NCBI GenBank assembly: GCA_025449115.1
Contig: JAHLKC010000165.1
Coordinates: 1-64,000 of the forward strand
Length of the DNA: 64,000 nucleotides
Origin: Chytridium lagenaria
Taxonomy: Eukaryota; Chytridiomycota; Chytridiomycetes; Chytridiales; Chytridiaceae
Direction: 5' to 3'
Made by a program: the position numbers and the translations under genes. Positions 34,078-47,206 of the stretch are shown here, one piece after another. Each line of letters starts with the position of its first letter. Position 1 is the stretch's first letter. Under the pieces are notes generated by a model that saw only the letters and a program-made list of their open reading frames with translations, was not told the origin of the DNA and made no database searches.

Positions 34078-34987
34078 ATGATGTTACGCCAGGCAGTCCG
34101 CTTGAGCTCCATCGCTGGCAGAGCGCTCCCGATCGCCACTCCCCAGCAGCTGGCACTCTGCTCGCAAGGTACCTTAACCTCTTCCTCATACGTACTGCTT
34201 GATACGCAGCAGATGCTGATACCTTTGTTCCCGCGCTGGCACAGTTCGGAGTTACGCTACCCCTTCCTCCCAGAAGCTCGTCGACACCGTTATCGCGAGG
34301 AGGAATGCTGAAGCTCAAAAAGACCCGAATGCTGTCTTCAAGCAGGACATCTTTGACAGAGCTACCCAGGAGATGTACCTTACTGAGATCTTGAGGGCCA
34401 TGTGGTTGGTTGCAGAGCAAATGTTCAAACCTCCGTATACTATCATGTACCCCTTCGAGAAGGGACCCTTGAGCCCTAGATTCCGTGGAGAGCATGCCCT
34501 CAGGAGATACCCAACAGGTGCCTTGTCATATCTCATTTTGTGGTGGAATAGGATGCATGCTGATCAAATAATGCAGGCGAGGAGCGTTGCATCTCTTGCA
34601 AGCTTTGCGAAGCCATCTGCCCGGCCCAAGCTATTACCATTGAAAGCGAGCCTCGTGAAGATGGATCGCGAAGGACCACTCGTTACGATATTGATATGAC
34701 CAAGTGCATCTACTGCGGACTCTGCCAGGAAGCCTGCCCTGTTGATGCCATTGTTGAGGTGAGAAGATCCATCTTGAAGCCTTTTCGTTGGTTCTTACTT
34801 TTCGTAAAGGGACCAAACTTCGAATACGCCACTGAGACTCACGAGGAGCTCTTGTACAATAAGGAAAAACTGTTGGCTAACGGAGACAAGTGGGAGGTAT
34901 GGAAACTTCACAAAGTGATTGATATTAATGGACTCATTTTAGCCCGAAATTGCAAGGAACCTTAAGGCTGACCACCTTTACCGATAA
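34078..34987 (+). CDS. NDUFS8: NADH:ubiquinone oxidoreductase 23-kDa subunit (complex I)
   Basis: This nucleus-encoded complex I subunit carries iron-sulfur clusters N6a and N6b. Exons are 34078-34168, 34210-34517, 34577-34758, 34810-34896 and 34943-34987. The N-terminus is a presequence ([16 protein letters not shown]). Conserved parts are [40 protein letters not shown], and the two ferredoxin motifs [12 protein letters not shown] and [32 protein letters not shown] follows, then [13 protein letters not shown] at the end. One base is missing in exon two near 34250-34275, between the presequence and [20 protein letters not shown]. Presence of complex I indicates aerobic respiration. Confidence 0.95.
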
Positions 34988-35225
34988 TAAAGAAGCTACT
35001 ATGCTGATTACTACCCCATGCTCGTCAGTGCCAATGGTTATTGAATAGTTTTTTTAAAGAGATGAGATCCGCTTGCATTGATCGCTATGCACACTTCGAT
35101 CATAAGCATCCCCGGGAGATTCCATCTCAAATACTATGCTATGGTTCCGATACCGTAGTTTTTGATCCTTTTTTCGCTAATCTGGAATTCCATATCTGGG
35201 GTGCACGTCATGCATTCTTTTAATC

Positions 35226-37365
35226 TTAACACTCTGCGCGAGGATCCTCCTTCTCCTTCTGCTTTTCCTTCAGTTGCCTTCTTTCCTCCATGATATCACT
35301 GATTTGCTGTTGCGCGATTTTACTTTGATCTTCAAGAAGGCTTAGTTCCTCTTAACCGCACATTCCGCCGCACATCCTCGTCCAATGATCCATCCACTTT
35401 AAAGGACATTTTCTAGGGATATGAGACTTCGTCATAGTTTTCATCTCGTTACCTTGCTCATTTCTTCGATAAGCATCTTGACTCTCGCCATCCATGTCGC
35501 CTCAACATCCTTTTGTTCTTCTTCCCATGCGTGTCGGACTTCATCCAAAAGGCCCGCACGTCCTGCATCACTCTCTGTCTTTTTTTTCACTTCGCCTCAA
35601 TTTGTTTTCGGAGCGCATCAGGATCGGATGCTACCAATTCCTTCAAAATTCAGTTTTATTTATCTTTCCTTCATCCTTGCTTACCTTGAAATCGAGCAAA
35701 CTTTGGACGTCACGCGTAAGATCATCTACGGCTCTTCTCATACGCTCCACACTATATTCCGCTCCTAAATCGAAGTAAGAGGGTATCTTACATCATAAAA
35801 TTACTTGAAATATCAGCCGTCGCGTTAATTTCAAATTGCTTAAATCTTCTTGAAGAGCTTGCGTTTCTTTTTCTATCCTTTGAAGCTTTAATATTTGAAT
35901 GTGAGCCAGTTCGTTCTCCTTAAGAATGTCTGACACTTTTCCGTTCTTCAATGTGTTTATAATTGTATCAGATAAGCCGCCTACCATTTCTCGAAGAGTA
36001 TCCTGGTGGATTTCTCTAATTTCCGTGTTCTCTCTTCTTCTACGCAAGATGAGTTGTAATTTTTTTTTAACGAAGACTTACAGATCCTCCAATTCCATAT
36101 GGTAATGCTTCAGTGACGCCATTTTAGCAATGATGCTAATCATGTCAACTGTATATAAATTCGAATAACTCACTGTATCTCAGCTCCTCCAATTCTCCCA
36201 TTTTGAAAGCAGATAGTTTTTCGCAATCTCCCTCGCTTTCTGTCGCTTATACTTTCCAGGATTCGCCGCCTTTAAATACGCTAAGTTCCTCTCTGCTTAT
36301 TCGCCATCCCTCTTTTAGGCGCCTTCCCAACCATCAAATGTGGTCTATCATTCGCATCCGACCCCGCTGACGTCAACAACCCCACCGAAATCTTCGGCGT
36401 CGCACTCGGTCCATCCGTGAACCCTCTCGCTTTTCTCTCGCTCTCTGTGTTGCCGTCTTCTTCCCCATCCATAATTTATTCCCTCGATCCGGATCACTGT
36501 CCGTGATCAATTTCGTCATCTGCGTCGCAAGAGGTGGCGCAAGACTTCCCCCAGGACCCGCCAATCTGACCGTCTTCAACGCGCCTCCATTTAAACTCAA
36601 GAATCGACGCTGAGCATCCCCTGATATCCCGCGGAAGGCTCCGGTTGTGGTGGCGAGAAGATCAATTTCTGAGACAGTGAGTTTGACGGGGGCTTGCCCG
36701 ACGTGAATCGATCCGCGTCGACCTGCGATAATTTCACCAGGGCCCGCGTGGGAAGGTCGGGGACTGCGACACTTTTTCTACGGCTTCGTTGAGCAATCTC
36801 TTTCCATTCTTCGAGAGTTTGGAGTGACGGATGGGTTTGGGGTCTTCTGTGTCGAGTTTTGAGACGAGAGTGGGGTTGCCGGTTAAGGAAATTTGGTCTG
36901 GTTTTTCGCTAGAGGCCAGCTCTGCTTTTGTACTTTCTCCTCCTGTTATCTTGTAAGTTTCTGTAGGCTTAGAATATATAAACCTTGCTCAGTAGTTTCG
37001 GGAACGGTTACACCTCCTGCTACATCTGGCGTTGCCTTATATTCAATTTCTTCCTTTGGCGTCGTTTTCTCCTCCAACTTTGATTGCGAAGCTATCGATG
37101 CCTTTGAGTTGAACGCTTCACTCGACGTATCTGTCTCTGAATCATCCGACGTTTCCGTCTCCTCCTGCGCCTTCTTTTTGGCAACTTGGGGCGTCTTCAC
37201 CACCGAAACCTTCCTTCCACTATGCGTAGATTTCCGCCGTTCCGCCACAGACCCCAATCTTGGTCTCTCCACCGCTGAATTGCTCCTACTCCATTACCCT
37301 TCTCTACCGACGTTCTTTTTAAAAGTTCAGTCAAGGCCTCCCATTCACGCTCACCTTCGCATCAT
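35226..37365 (-). CDS. Coiled-coil protein of unknown function
   Basis: An 11-nt first exon (37365-37355) joins an exon at about 37292 coding SNSAVERPRLGSVAERRKS. Acidic and Ser-rich sequence follows (QEETETSDDSETDTSSEA). Next is a compact conserved-looking block (GSIHVGQAPVKLTVSEIDLL, FRGISGDAQRRFLSLNGGAL, APPLATQMTKLITDSD). The C-terminal half is coiled coil: MVGGLSDTIINTLKNGKVSD, ELAHIQILKLQRIEKETQAL, LDEVRHAWEEEQKDVEATWM and EDQSKIAQQQISDIMEERRQ. It ends EKEDPRAEC. Several one-base breaks are present. The start is only 45 bp from RRP43 in divergent orientation. I do not recognise the family; a cytoskeletal or flagellar role would be a guess. Confidence 0.6.
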
Positions 37366-37410
37366 CCTGAATTGTCAGATGCTGTACGACAACTCTCTTT
37401 TCTGCAAAAG

Positions 37411-38586
37411 ATGGACGCCGAGACCTTTGTCCTCGACCCGGACACCTTCCAAAAGGTCCATCCCGTTGAATTCCACAGGCGATTTCTATCACAAGGTATC
37501 CGCACAGATGGGCGAATGTTAAACCAGTTCAGGGCTATCAGGATCAATACAGGTTTGTATGTCAACGCCTTTTTTTTTGGTCACTAAAAATGTTAAAGGA
37601 TCCATTGGAACGGCAAGAGGGTCGGCGATGGTTAGACTTGGCGAAACCACATGTTTATGTGGTATAAAAGCAGAAGTATCCATCCCAAATACCAATAACC
37701 CTACACAAGGATTTCTCGGTAACTTAACCCTCCCAATCCCCCGCTTAACCAACCTTCCAGTCCCCAACGTCGACTTCCCCGCCATATGTTCCCCAACCTT
37801 CCGTCCCGGCGCACCATCCCCCTTTGTACAATCCGTAAGTGAATTAGTGAACTCGGTACTGCAAAAGTAAGGAAACATGCTTTACAATCGGATTTCCTGA
37901 CTTTTTGGGTAGAGCTGAAGTACTGGATTTGGATGAGCTTTGTGTGGTTGAGGGGAAGGCAGTTTGGGTTGTGTATGCGGATATTGTGTTTTTGAATTAT
38001 GAGGGAAATGCGGTGGATGCGGCTTTGGCGGCTTTGGTAGCAGCGTTGAGAAATAGTTGAGTATTTCTGTGTTTTTTCTTGCACCTTTTGTTACATGCCC
38101 TATGTTCAGTGCTCTTACCACCAATATCTTGTGGCCTTTCGTTTTCCTACGCTTTCCTTTGCTTTTCTTTTGCGGTCATCCGTGTATAATTGTTTCTTTA
38201 CACATTCCTTTTCCACACTTTCTTAACATCAACCCTTTACAGCAAAACTCCCTAAACTCCAATACAACGAAGAAGACGGCACCGTTCGCGAGATTCCCAA
38301 CACCCCTCCCACTCCCCTCCAAATCTCCCGTCTCCCTGTTTCTTCAACTTTTGGTATATTCGATCACGACGGCAACCCCAAACTCATGGCCGACCCGACC
38401 GAAGAAGAAGCTTGTGTCGTATCCGCACACGTCACGATCGTGCTGGATAGCGCAACAGGACATTTGTGCGGGATATTCAAGCCGGGTGGATTTGGAATGT
38501 CGAAAGAGAGATTCAATGAGTGTATTGAGGAGGCGGGAAAACGGGGGGTTGTTGTGAGGAAGGTGATTGACGAGGCTTTGAAGTAA
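37411..38586 (+). CDS. RRP43: Exosome core subunit RRP43 (EXOSC8)
   Basis: This is an RNase PH-like ring subunit of the RNA exosome, catalytically inactive in eukaryotes. Four exons keep phase: 37411-37552, 37599-37866, 37913-38055 and 38243-38586 (298 residues). Conserved parts are FQKVHPVEFHRRFLSQGIRT, DGRMLNQFRAIRINTGSIGT, SAMVRLGETTCLCGIKAEVS, NVDFPAICSPTFRPGAPSPF, DLDELCVVEGKAVWVVYADI, and DPTEEEACVVSAHVTIVLDS with GIFKPGGFGM. The third intron uses a GTTGAG donor. The length is close to EXOSC8. The ATG at 37411 is the first in frame in the exon. Confidence 0.95.
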
Positions 38587-38670
38587 TTTTTGGAGATTTT
38601 ATCTATTTATATTTGCATGGACGCTTTGTCGTCACGAATGTATACAGATTTTCACATTAAGATTAGAAAA

Positions 38671-41651
38671 TTATGCAGAGTTTCGAACGTTGAATAATGC
38701 GAGTTTGGTGCCTGTATTGTAAGTGTTAGAAGACAATTGTGCGGGAAAGAGGATTCAAAGGAAACTTACCAGCCCAAATGGGAGGAGCGATTTTGACCAC
38801 GTCCGCGCTTCCAGTCACGTTCGTGTTTTTGACAAACACATGTCCCCACATGTAACTTGTAAACCAGATCCTCACGGGGTCCGTGTACGTGAAGCGTCTC
38901 ACCACCAATGGATGTGGGAGAGGGAGGAGACCGACGAGGGTGCCTGACTGAAGGTATTCGATGACCCTCTTATCGTCATTAAAGCCTTTTTCGACGCAAA
39001 GAGCCTCGATAGGGGCCCAAGGGCGTCAACGAGGGTAATTAAGGCAGACAGCCTCAGGTGAGATTTCCAGTACACAAACTAACATCGATTAATATGCACG
39101 TGACCAAGCGTGTAAGCGAAAAAAAACTGTATGAGCTTACCCATTCTTCCGTTGGCTCAAACTTCATTTTGGTCTCTCCAGAAACCTGTGACATAGGCAA
39201 CTTCCCTTTTGCCTTCTCCGATAGCTCACCCCTAGGCGACGACGCTTGATTCACTTCCTCGTTTTCATTCGCAGCGGACTCATCCCCTGCACCCTTCGCT
39301 TGACCCCCCTCCTCTTCAATAGGTTTGACATCATCCGGATCCGTCGTACTCGGTCTCAATCCAACCTTCTCCAACTTCTTCAACCTCTCCGCCTTGACAG
39401 CCCGTAGTCTTTGTAGCTCTGTGCTGGCGGTTGCGAATGTCAAATCATTCAATTCATGGAACCTCTGTCTCGATCGTACTATGGCGTACACCAAATGCGA
39501 GTTTCCTGATTTGTTTAGAAATAGTCGGGAAGAAGAGATTACCTGTAATTTGATACTGCACAATATTATTGAAGATATCGAGAAGATAGAAAATGAGCTT
39601 GTGGTTTGATTCATTTGCAAGCATGAATCCCGCATTCGAAAAGGAGTTGAAGAGATTCAAGAGTTTGTTAGAGGATACGACGGTAAGAGATTTTATGTAT
39701 GGTGAGACGTTTGCGAGGCAAATTAAAAAGTTCTCGTGGAGAGCGGAGAGGGGCGATTTTCCGGTTGTGGTGATCAAAACGTGTATTGACTTAAGGTGAA
39801 AAATGAGTTTATCAAGTCACGAGAATGGTGAAAGGAAAGTGAAGTGGATACCTACGAGAATAAAAAAGTCGGCCCAGCATCCATTACTAAAAAGCGGAAG
39901 CGTTTTTACGGCCGGTCCCATCGCTGAAGAATCAAACGGTGTATTGAGCTGCACGCCAAAAGCACGCTCCTGCGAAAGAATGTGGATGATAAAGCACGCC
40001 ATACGCACAATTCCAATGTGATCTAAAGGCCTTATCAGCTATCATTTGAAAAAAAGAGCACGTGAAGAGGAAAACTCACTCGGGTCACCCTTTGCATCCA
40101 AGCAAAAGTGTAAAAGTGCCCCACAAACTGTCAAGATTTGTTCACACTCGACCGCGTATTTTGCAAATTTCTAAATTGTTTAGTCCCTGTATACCTAATA
40201 AGAATCCAACCTCATTAGACTCGAAAAGCTTCCAAAACAACATCAAAAGCTCGGTATGTAGGGTCAGCTTCTTGGTGATCCAGGAAGGTATGTGTTCGAA
40301 GCGTCAATAGGATTTTTTAAAAGTCTTTCAAATCCTTCCATAATGAAAGCGAAATCTTCCGGTCTATGGAGTTTTGCGAGGTAGAAACGGAATTCGTTGT
40401 TTCCAGCGGATTCGAGCTATACTTGTGAGTTGATTCAAAGGTTTGCGAATGTGTACCTTTGCGTTGTCTTCTTCCGGGAAAGCTACAGTTGGTTCTGTTG
40501 CTGTGGGGCTAGATATTGTTAAGTATGTTAAGAGCGCAAATTAATACCTCAAAGCCACATTTGGGATAATCGAGGCCTTTTCTGAAGATGCACACCACTT
40601 CCAAGATCAAGTGAGACAACTAATAGTTGAATACAGAGGGAAATGTAGTGCTCCTGCGAATCTCCAAAAAGCATCTAAGAACAAATTTCAGCGAAGGACC
40701 AACTGTAATAACCAACGTGATTGTAAGGTATCAATCCCCATCCAACAGGATCATACGACATCGCAGTATTTAACAAAGAACATAAAAGCGTCAGAATCGT
40801 CTTCTTGTCAAGACCCGTCGCGACAACAATCGCCCACTTGTTCGTCTTTTTCAAAACCTCCCCAGTCGATATGTACATCGTATACGACAAGATCGTCAAC
40901 AAAAGTCGAAGAACTTCAATCCTATTATTGACCAGAGTCGCAGATGTCGGGGTGCATTTGAAGTTCCCACTCCCTTTTCCCAAATCACAAATCGTGGTCC
41001 AGGGTTCTCCGAAACGATGTCGGGGAGTGTAAACCTGAATCAGCCTGTTATCACCATGTAGCTGCATTTTCAATTATTCTTACCCACGGAAAAATAGCAG
41101 CTGCATCACTCCACGAACAAGACGCGGAGCAAGCCTATCGTCCACATTCTCTCCCTCCTCCGAATTACTCCGTGTCCAGAAGATCTTTTCTTCCAAGTCC
41201 GCATTTCCCGTCTCAAACACAAACGGAAGTATTCGTGTCAATATTCTACAGCAGTTCAATGCATCCCTTATGTCATCCTTTGTTGGGACTGTTGTCGAAG
41301 CGATAAACTTGAATAGTCGATCCGAAACCTTCCAATACATCAGACTCATTCAATACGAGAACCGCAAACCTTTGATGCAATGGTCTCGAGGTTCTCGGAG
41401 GCGGTATCTCTGACTCTACGGATATCCTTTGATGAGAAGAGGTTGAAGACGTCTTCCGGAGTCTCTGGAAGTTGATAGAATTTTGACCAAAACTGATCGT
41501 CTGATGCGCTCAGGTTCTGATAAAAGCTTGAATCAGCTTATGATGCACACGCATGATGCCTTTCCCATGACATCGCGCATTCACTCACCCGCTGCTCGTA
41601 CAGAGCAAAGACATTCTTCCTGAACGCAAGCTTGCTCTCTGTTGCGCCCAT
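38671..41651 (-). CDS. HID1: HID1 family protein (Golgi/dense-core vesicle factor)
   Basis: HID1 is a conserved, N-myristoylated Golgi-associated protein needed for secretory granule biogenesis in animals; related proteins occur in fungi. The start MGATESKLAFRKNVFALYEQ has Gly at position two, as needed for myristoylation. Further matches in order are SASDDQFWSKFYQLPETPED, RDALNCCRILTRILPFVFET, SLLNTAMSYDPVGWG, ERAFGVQLNTPF, VSPYIKSLTVVSSNKLLNLF, SNHKLIFYLLDIFNNIVQYQ, NSHLVYAIVRSRQRFHELND, and GTLVGLLPLPHPLVVRRFTY with WFTSYMWGHVFVKN. It ends TGTKLALFNVRNSA. Many short introns are present, and exon boundaries were not all resolved. It is convergent with RRP43, 84 bp between stops. Confidence 0.9.
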
Positions 41652-41733
41652 CGCCTAAAACGAATTTCAATGTAAATGTGACGCAAATCTAGTCTGTTAT
41701 GTATTTATTGGACTGTTTGGACTCAATCGGCAT

Positions 41734-44700
41734 TCAATCCTCTTCATCATCTGCATCCGTTCCCCTCTCAGCTTTCTCCATCATCTCAAGTCTCCTCATC
41801 AACTTTCTCTCCTCCAGGTCAATAGCCGTCTGATCAAGCTCTGCCGGGTCCTTGTCCTTCAACAGATTCTCAATCTCCTCCTGATTAACCTCCTGGTTCC
41901 CGTCCTGTCCATCCTCCATTCTCGCTTCTCCCCCCAATCCAAAATCAGGCGATATTAGCGCCTGCGGTACCCACGCATTCTTGTAGCAGCAGTAAAGCGC
42001 GATGTACGATGCGAGCTGTGCAAGACGGGGCAGAGGAACCTCGTCACGCTTAAAATCCAGTTCGGAAAGTCTGTACATGGTTTTCTTCATTCGCGTTGGC
42101 GCTACAGGGAGGAGCTGCCCAAGGGCTTCATCGAAATCGTCGTAGCTTAAGAATCCATTATCTTGAAAATCGGATTTTTTGAGACCGTTGAGGAACTGCA
42201 GGGGTTTTAGCCTTAAAGAATATTAAGCCGCAGGCTCACATATTTATGATTTGGCTCTATTCCACCCAAGATCATGTGCATGATGTGCTCTTCGACAATT
42301 TCCTTTGAAAACTTGTTTTTGCAGAATGCGATTAACTCGAGCTCCATCTGTTCGTAGAGTTCCCTCTACCATGATATCATTAGACCTTAACATAAAAAAG
42401 CAATTACAAACCGGTCGGCTTGGGTACATGACTGTGAGCATTTGTCGGTACTTTGATATTGTAAATTGCTCGTATTTGGCGAGTAGCATTTTTGCCAAAT
42501 GCAAGTATTTCCATGCGATGTCCTCCATTCCGCTTAGATGCCGTATAAAAATTGCCACAAACTGAATAAGTTTTAGACCGCGTCGTTATGTAAAACAACC
42601 TTGGATTCTTCCTCGTATTGTTGAAGTGCTGTGAAAACATCATGTGTGGCTTTATTCGAGACCTCGGGAATTTGATACCGATGATGCATGAAATCATAAA
42701 AGTAATCCTTTACAATTTAACACAGTTACTACGTCTACTTTTGATTATAGTAAGACTTACAACAAATCGAGTGAAAGAGACTTCACCATCGTCGCGTTTC
42801 TCAGCCTCGGACTTTTCATATTTATCTTCTTCGTATACCCATCTAGCATCATAGACTTCCTGGATGATCGCCATGAGCCGAGGAATCTGAAACGTTCGCG
42901 TAAGTTTTGGGCGAAATCCTTCTCTCTTTTCGTAAAACTCTCCCCAGACAATTTTCATTGTCTTAGAAAGCTACATGAAAAAAGTTAGTACCCAGAATGC
43001 TAGAACTCAAATTACCTGGAAATTCTCGTCCTCATTCTCGGCGACACTCTCGTCGTCGGATTCAGCAGCTTCCGCCATATCTTCCTGCTTGTATTTTGTT
43101 CGAAGTTTGAGAGAGGGGTGCTCAAATTTGAGATGGGTCATATCTGGGTTAAGCTTAAGGATTCCAAAGCCAGCGGTTTGTGTGGGCAGAGGATAGTCTT
43201 TAAAAGTAGAAATCTAGAATGTATATTCCCTACTTTGTCTCCGCATTTTCCGCAATACTTCAAGTTTTTAAAGGAGCAAAGGTAAAGCCACCGTCTTGTG
43301 AATATTGCAACTGAATAACGTCAAAATCGGTTGTGTAAATATAATAATGAACTGACCACAACAGAATACTTTCTTAATGCTACATCAGCTGTTCGTTCAC
43401 GGTTTGCGATCGCTTAAGTAATCGGACCGAATAGCTTTTAAACTTTAATGTGCGCTTTTACAAGTTTCTGTTCCTCAAGTATATCCGTTACTCTTCGTCT
43501 AAATCCCGCAATTATTTCATGCAGCTACACAATAATCAGAAGCCGCAAAAAGAGAATTCCATACCTCAAGCTTGTACGATGTCTCTCTATCTCCTTCGTT
43601 ACTGACAACGCCAAGAAGAATCTCACGTTTCTTTCGTAACTGCCCTAGAGACATTTCGAAATCATCTAACTGGAAGTTCAATATCTCCGCAAACTGATCC
43701 TGCAGTCTCTCGGCTTGGTATATGTCGTATTGAACCATCCCCTACGCAAATCGGTAAGTGTATGGAATGTGAGTACTGTCTACCATGGAATTGATGTTGA
43801 GTTCGATTTTGCTTTTCTGAATTTCTTCTTCAATGTGCTCGTCTTTTGATATTAGGTATGTCTCTAAAATGTAATTTTACCTCCATTTTCGTTGTAAGTT
43901 GTCTTGAAAACGGTAAGCTTCTCTATAATATGATTTGACTGGGCTAAATTGGTCTGAAGCAATTGCATAAGTATGTGACCACAGCGAACTCAGAGGAACC
44001 TGCAGTTTTTCTACATCCCTTCTCAAGCCTTCTTCTTTTGATTGATGATAAATTCTCGTCTCGTTTTTTTCCATCTCGTATTTTTGAACCATGTTTTCCA
44101 GAAATGATATCTTCTCTTGAAAGGTTTTGGCGTTGCTCTCATGATCGCTGATTTCCTGTCTATCAAGTTTAAACAAACTATTGTAACGAATTTAAAATAC
44201 TTCAAAGACATATTCTTTTTGTAGAGTATTTGAAGATCGTGGTCGCGAAACTTAATCTTTTGCTGAAGTTCAGAGGAAGCCTCATTTGTTTTTGTAATTT
44301 CTTCATGCCTAAATGTGTAAGCAGTTGTTTTTCTACTTATTCAAAACCTCGCTTCGTCAATTTTCCCCACAGTGGAAAAAAAAGGTATTCTCTCCACATA
44401 AGGCGGCTTATCGCATGACGTCAAATTCTTGGAATATACGGACCGATATAACTCATCGCGCAATATTTTTATAATGGGGAGAGAGTTCCCAGTAACGGAA
44501 TGATTTCATCGAATATCTCAAAGCATGTTCTGACCCTCTCTTTTGCAGGACTCTTTGGGAATGCGTCAAATAACTCTTTCAGCTGGACTTCGTACACCAA
44601 AGCTTGAAAAGAAGAAGAAAGATAAAAATTAGCTACTTTTAAGTTAAATTCCTTTTTACCTTGAGATCTTGGAGTTATCCTTGATCTTTCTGCTGCTTTT

Positions 44701-44768
44701 CTGTTTGGCTTCCAACCTTCTCCTGGCAGTTGAGGAAGCGCCTGCGCTAATGCCTCTGTGTTGCGCAT
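41734..44768 (-). CDS. Long coiled-coil protein of unknown function
   Basis: The N-terminus is MRNTEALAQALPQLPGEGWK, then after an intron ALVYEVQLKELFDAFPKSPA and RTCFEIFDEIIPLLGTLSP. The middle is coiled coil (HDLQILYKKNMSLK; FQEKISFLENMVQKYEMEKN; YQAERLQDQFAEILNFQLDD). A globular part follows (GFGILKLNPDMTHLKFEHPS; MKIVWGEFYEKREGFRPKLT; MEDIAWKYLHLAKMLLAKYE) with an EF-hand-like FQDNGFLSYDDFDEALGQLL. The end is acidic and ends TDADDEED. More than ten introns are inferred, and not all junctions were resolved, so this could be two genes. It is divergent from the F-BAR gene (87 bp). Flagellar or cytoskeletal function is possible but not shown. Confidence 0.55.
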
Positions 44769-44855
44769 GTCGGAATTGTCAAGCTAGCAGATTGGTGACA
44801 ATTTGGACAGCGATTTACAGCACCACCTTGACCTTGCATCAACCACCGCTTAACG

Positions 44856-47020
44856 ATGCCGTTCGGAACGGACCTGTGGGTAAGAAGAAAGGGCACGTCG
44901 GCCTCTAGAAACTAATGGTGGACAACTAACCTTTTTTTTGTTTAGGACCAATGGAGGGAGGTTGAGACTTACTGCAACGAGGGTGTTCATTCTATGATGA
45001 ACATTAACGAGTTCATGAAAAGGAGAGCAGAGATTGAGGCGGACTACGCAAAGAACCTGCAGAGACTTGTAAAGCCATACAAGGATGAGCTTACGAAAAA
45101 GATGGCGGACAAAAAGGCTGCATCCTATAACAAGGCACTATTAAGCAGGTTTAGGAACTGAAACGCGGAACCATCCTGATATGTTCTAGCACGATGATGC
45201 AAGGATGGTCGCAGCTGCTTAATCAGACTGAAAATGAGGCTGCGGTACGTAATGCTGTGGCGGAGAAACATTGATACGGATTTGAGAAAAACCGTGAAAG
45301 GACAAGCGAAGGATGTTGAGAAGAGGTTTAAGGAGGTTGACTTATCACGTTGATTATATTCGTAACAGCCATTAGAAATTTGATGAACTGAAAAAGGGGC
45401 TAGCAGAACTTCAAAAACAGGTGTCATCTATGGAAAAGGTAACTCTGAAGTATGGATTTATATTGACTCGTGGCTGCAGCTTCGCGAAAAGTTTGAGAGC
45501 GAGAAAAAGGAATGGAAGCAACTATGGTGGCTCTGGACAAGGCAACCAAAAATCCGAAGTCCACTGAAAAGGAGCAGGAGAATGTAATCTAAATCATGTT
45601 TTGTTTTATTCTAAATATGGTGTTACAGTTGAGGCTGGAGGTGGAACGTAAGGGAGCAACTGCCAGCAGCATCATGGAGTCATACCAGCAGTCGATGAGT
45701 AAGTCATATACCTTTTGCATGATCCTAACGGTTCCAAGCTGAGACAAACAACCTTAAGAATAAACTTTACCGAATAACTATTCCGAATATTCTTGATGTG
45801 TGTAGTCTCGACTTTTTGTGAAATCTGAATGAAAATTAGGAGGTTCAAAAAGAAGACGAGAGCTCTCGTATCAGCATATCTAAAATCGGCCTTGTAACAT
45901 ATTATGAACTCCTCGCCGCTCAACAGCCAGGGATTATCGGATGTCTTGAATCGATGAACAACGTTTTCCAATTAATCAACGCAGAATATGACTCTGATTT
46001 ATTTATCAAAATGATGAGAACTGGGACCCCACTTCCTGCAGATTATGCGTTCGACGAGAAAGTGGTAATATTGTCATGTGTTTTATGTGCGCTGACGATT
46101 TGGTACAGGCTGTTAAAGACTTTACCGCCAGGCGACCGACCACAAGATCAAGGTCCGAGTCTAAGGTATTGCACGTTAACTTAAAAAAGTTATAATGAAT
46201 ATAAACTTTTTCAGGATGACGATGAGACTATTTTCGCTTTACCTGGCAAAAAGGGGAGAAAATTGGCAGCCGACAAGGTCAAAATCTATGATAAAGAGAT
46301 TTCCGAAGCCGAAAGAAAGAAGCAAGGCGTTGAGACTCTTATTTCAGTCTATGAGCAACAGGTAGGATTAATATAATGCAAATGTAGCTCACGCTAAATA
46401 GGCAACCAAAGATCCCAAATACGTACAGGATCTTCAAAGCCAAAAGGCCACTTTTGACGTGAAGATCGATAATGCTGGTTTAAAGCGCCACCGTCTTCTC
46501 GTCTACATCGCCGAAGTTGACAAATCCCCAGCCCCAGAACTTCCTAGCCATTTAGTTGGAAAAAGTATCCAAGTTGCCTCTTCCCCCGACCGTGAATTTC
46601 TCAGCAGTCCATCGAGAATGAGTGTGAATGCCGGAACACCTCAGGAGGAATCAGTGTCGCGCCAGACCACATCTGCGATGAGCCCTGCAGATAATGCGCA
46701 ATGGGGAGGAGAAAGGTTGAGCGAGAGTGCGGCTGCTGTGGTATTTAAGGCGAAAATGATTTATGATTTCGAGGCTGCGCCTGGGAGTCAAGAGGTGTCA
46801 GCGTTTGCGGGCGAGGAGGTTGATATTCTTGAACAACAGGACGATGGGTAAGAAAAGATACAGTGAGAGACTTACTGAGTGCTATGTTTAGATGGTGGAA
46901 AGGTAGGATAGTCAGAAACGGAGAAGTGAAGGAGGGTTATATTCCTGGGTGAGTTTCTCAACTATACACCAGAGTCACGTCTAAATGTTTTTCACCAGAA
47001 ATTACACAGAACCAGTTTAA
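44856..47020 (+). CDS. F-BAR, HR1 and SH3 protein (Bzz1/Toca-like)
   Basis: Such proteins bend membranes and link Cdc42/Rho signalling to WASP-driven actin assembly at endocytic sites. A 24-nt first exon (MPFGTDLW) joins DQWREVETYCNEGVHSMMNI and MKRRAEIEADYAKNLQRLVK, the start of the F-BAR domain. The domain continues through VRNAVAEKHIDTDLRKTVKG, KKGLAELQKQVSSMEK and LRLEVERKGATASSIMESYQ to SRISISKIGLVTYYELLAAQ. An HR1-like coiled coil is at KLAADKVKIYDKEISEAERK and ATKDPKYVQDLQSQKATFDV. The C-terminal SH3 is KAMIYDF-like (AKMIYDFEAAPGSQEVSAFA, DDGWWKGRIVRNG, EGYIPGNYTEPV). Mid-gene frames need one-base corrections near 45180 and 45510. Confidence 0.88.
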
Positions 47021-47206
47021 AACGAACCATGGAAATATTAGAAGAAAACAAGAACTCTCAAACTGCATCTGCACGTCAACACCCTTTTAATGTACCCCTG
47101 AATAAAAGTATATTTTTTAGCACTTACCTTCTGTTTATTCCTGTGTGCCTTGTCAGTGCAACCTTTGAAGATTGTCATTGTTTCCCTGAGTTCAGTCACC
47201 ACAACC

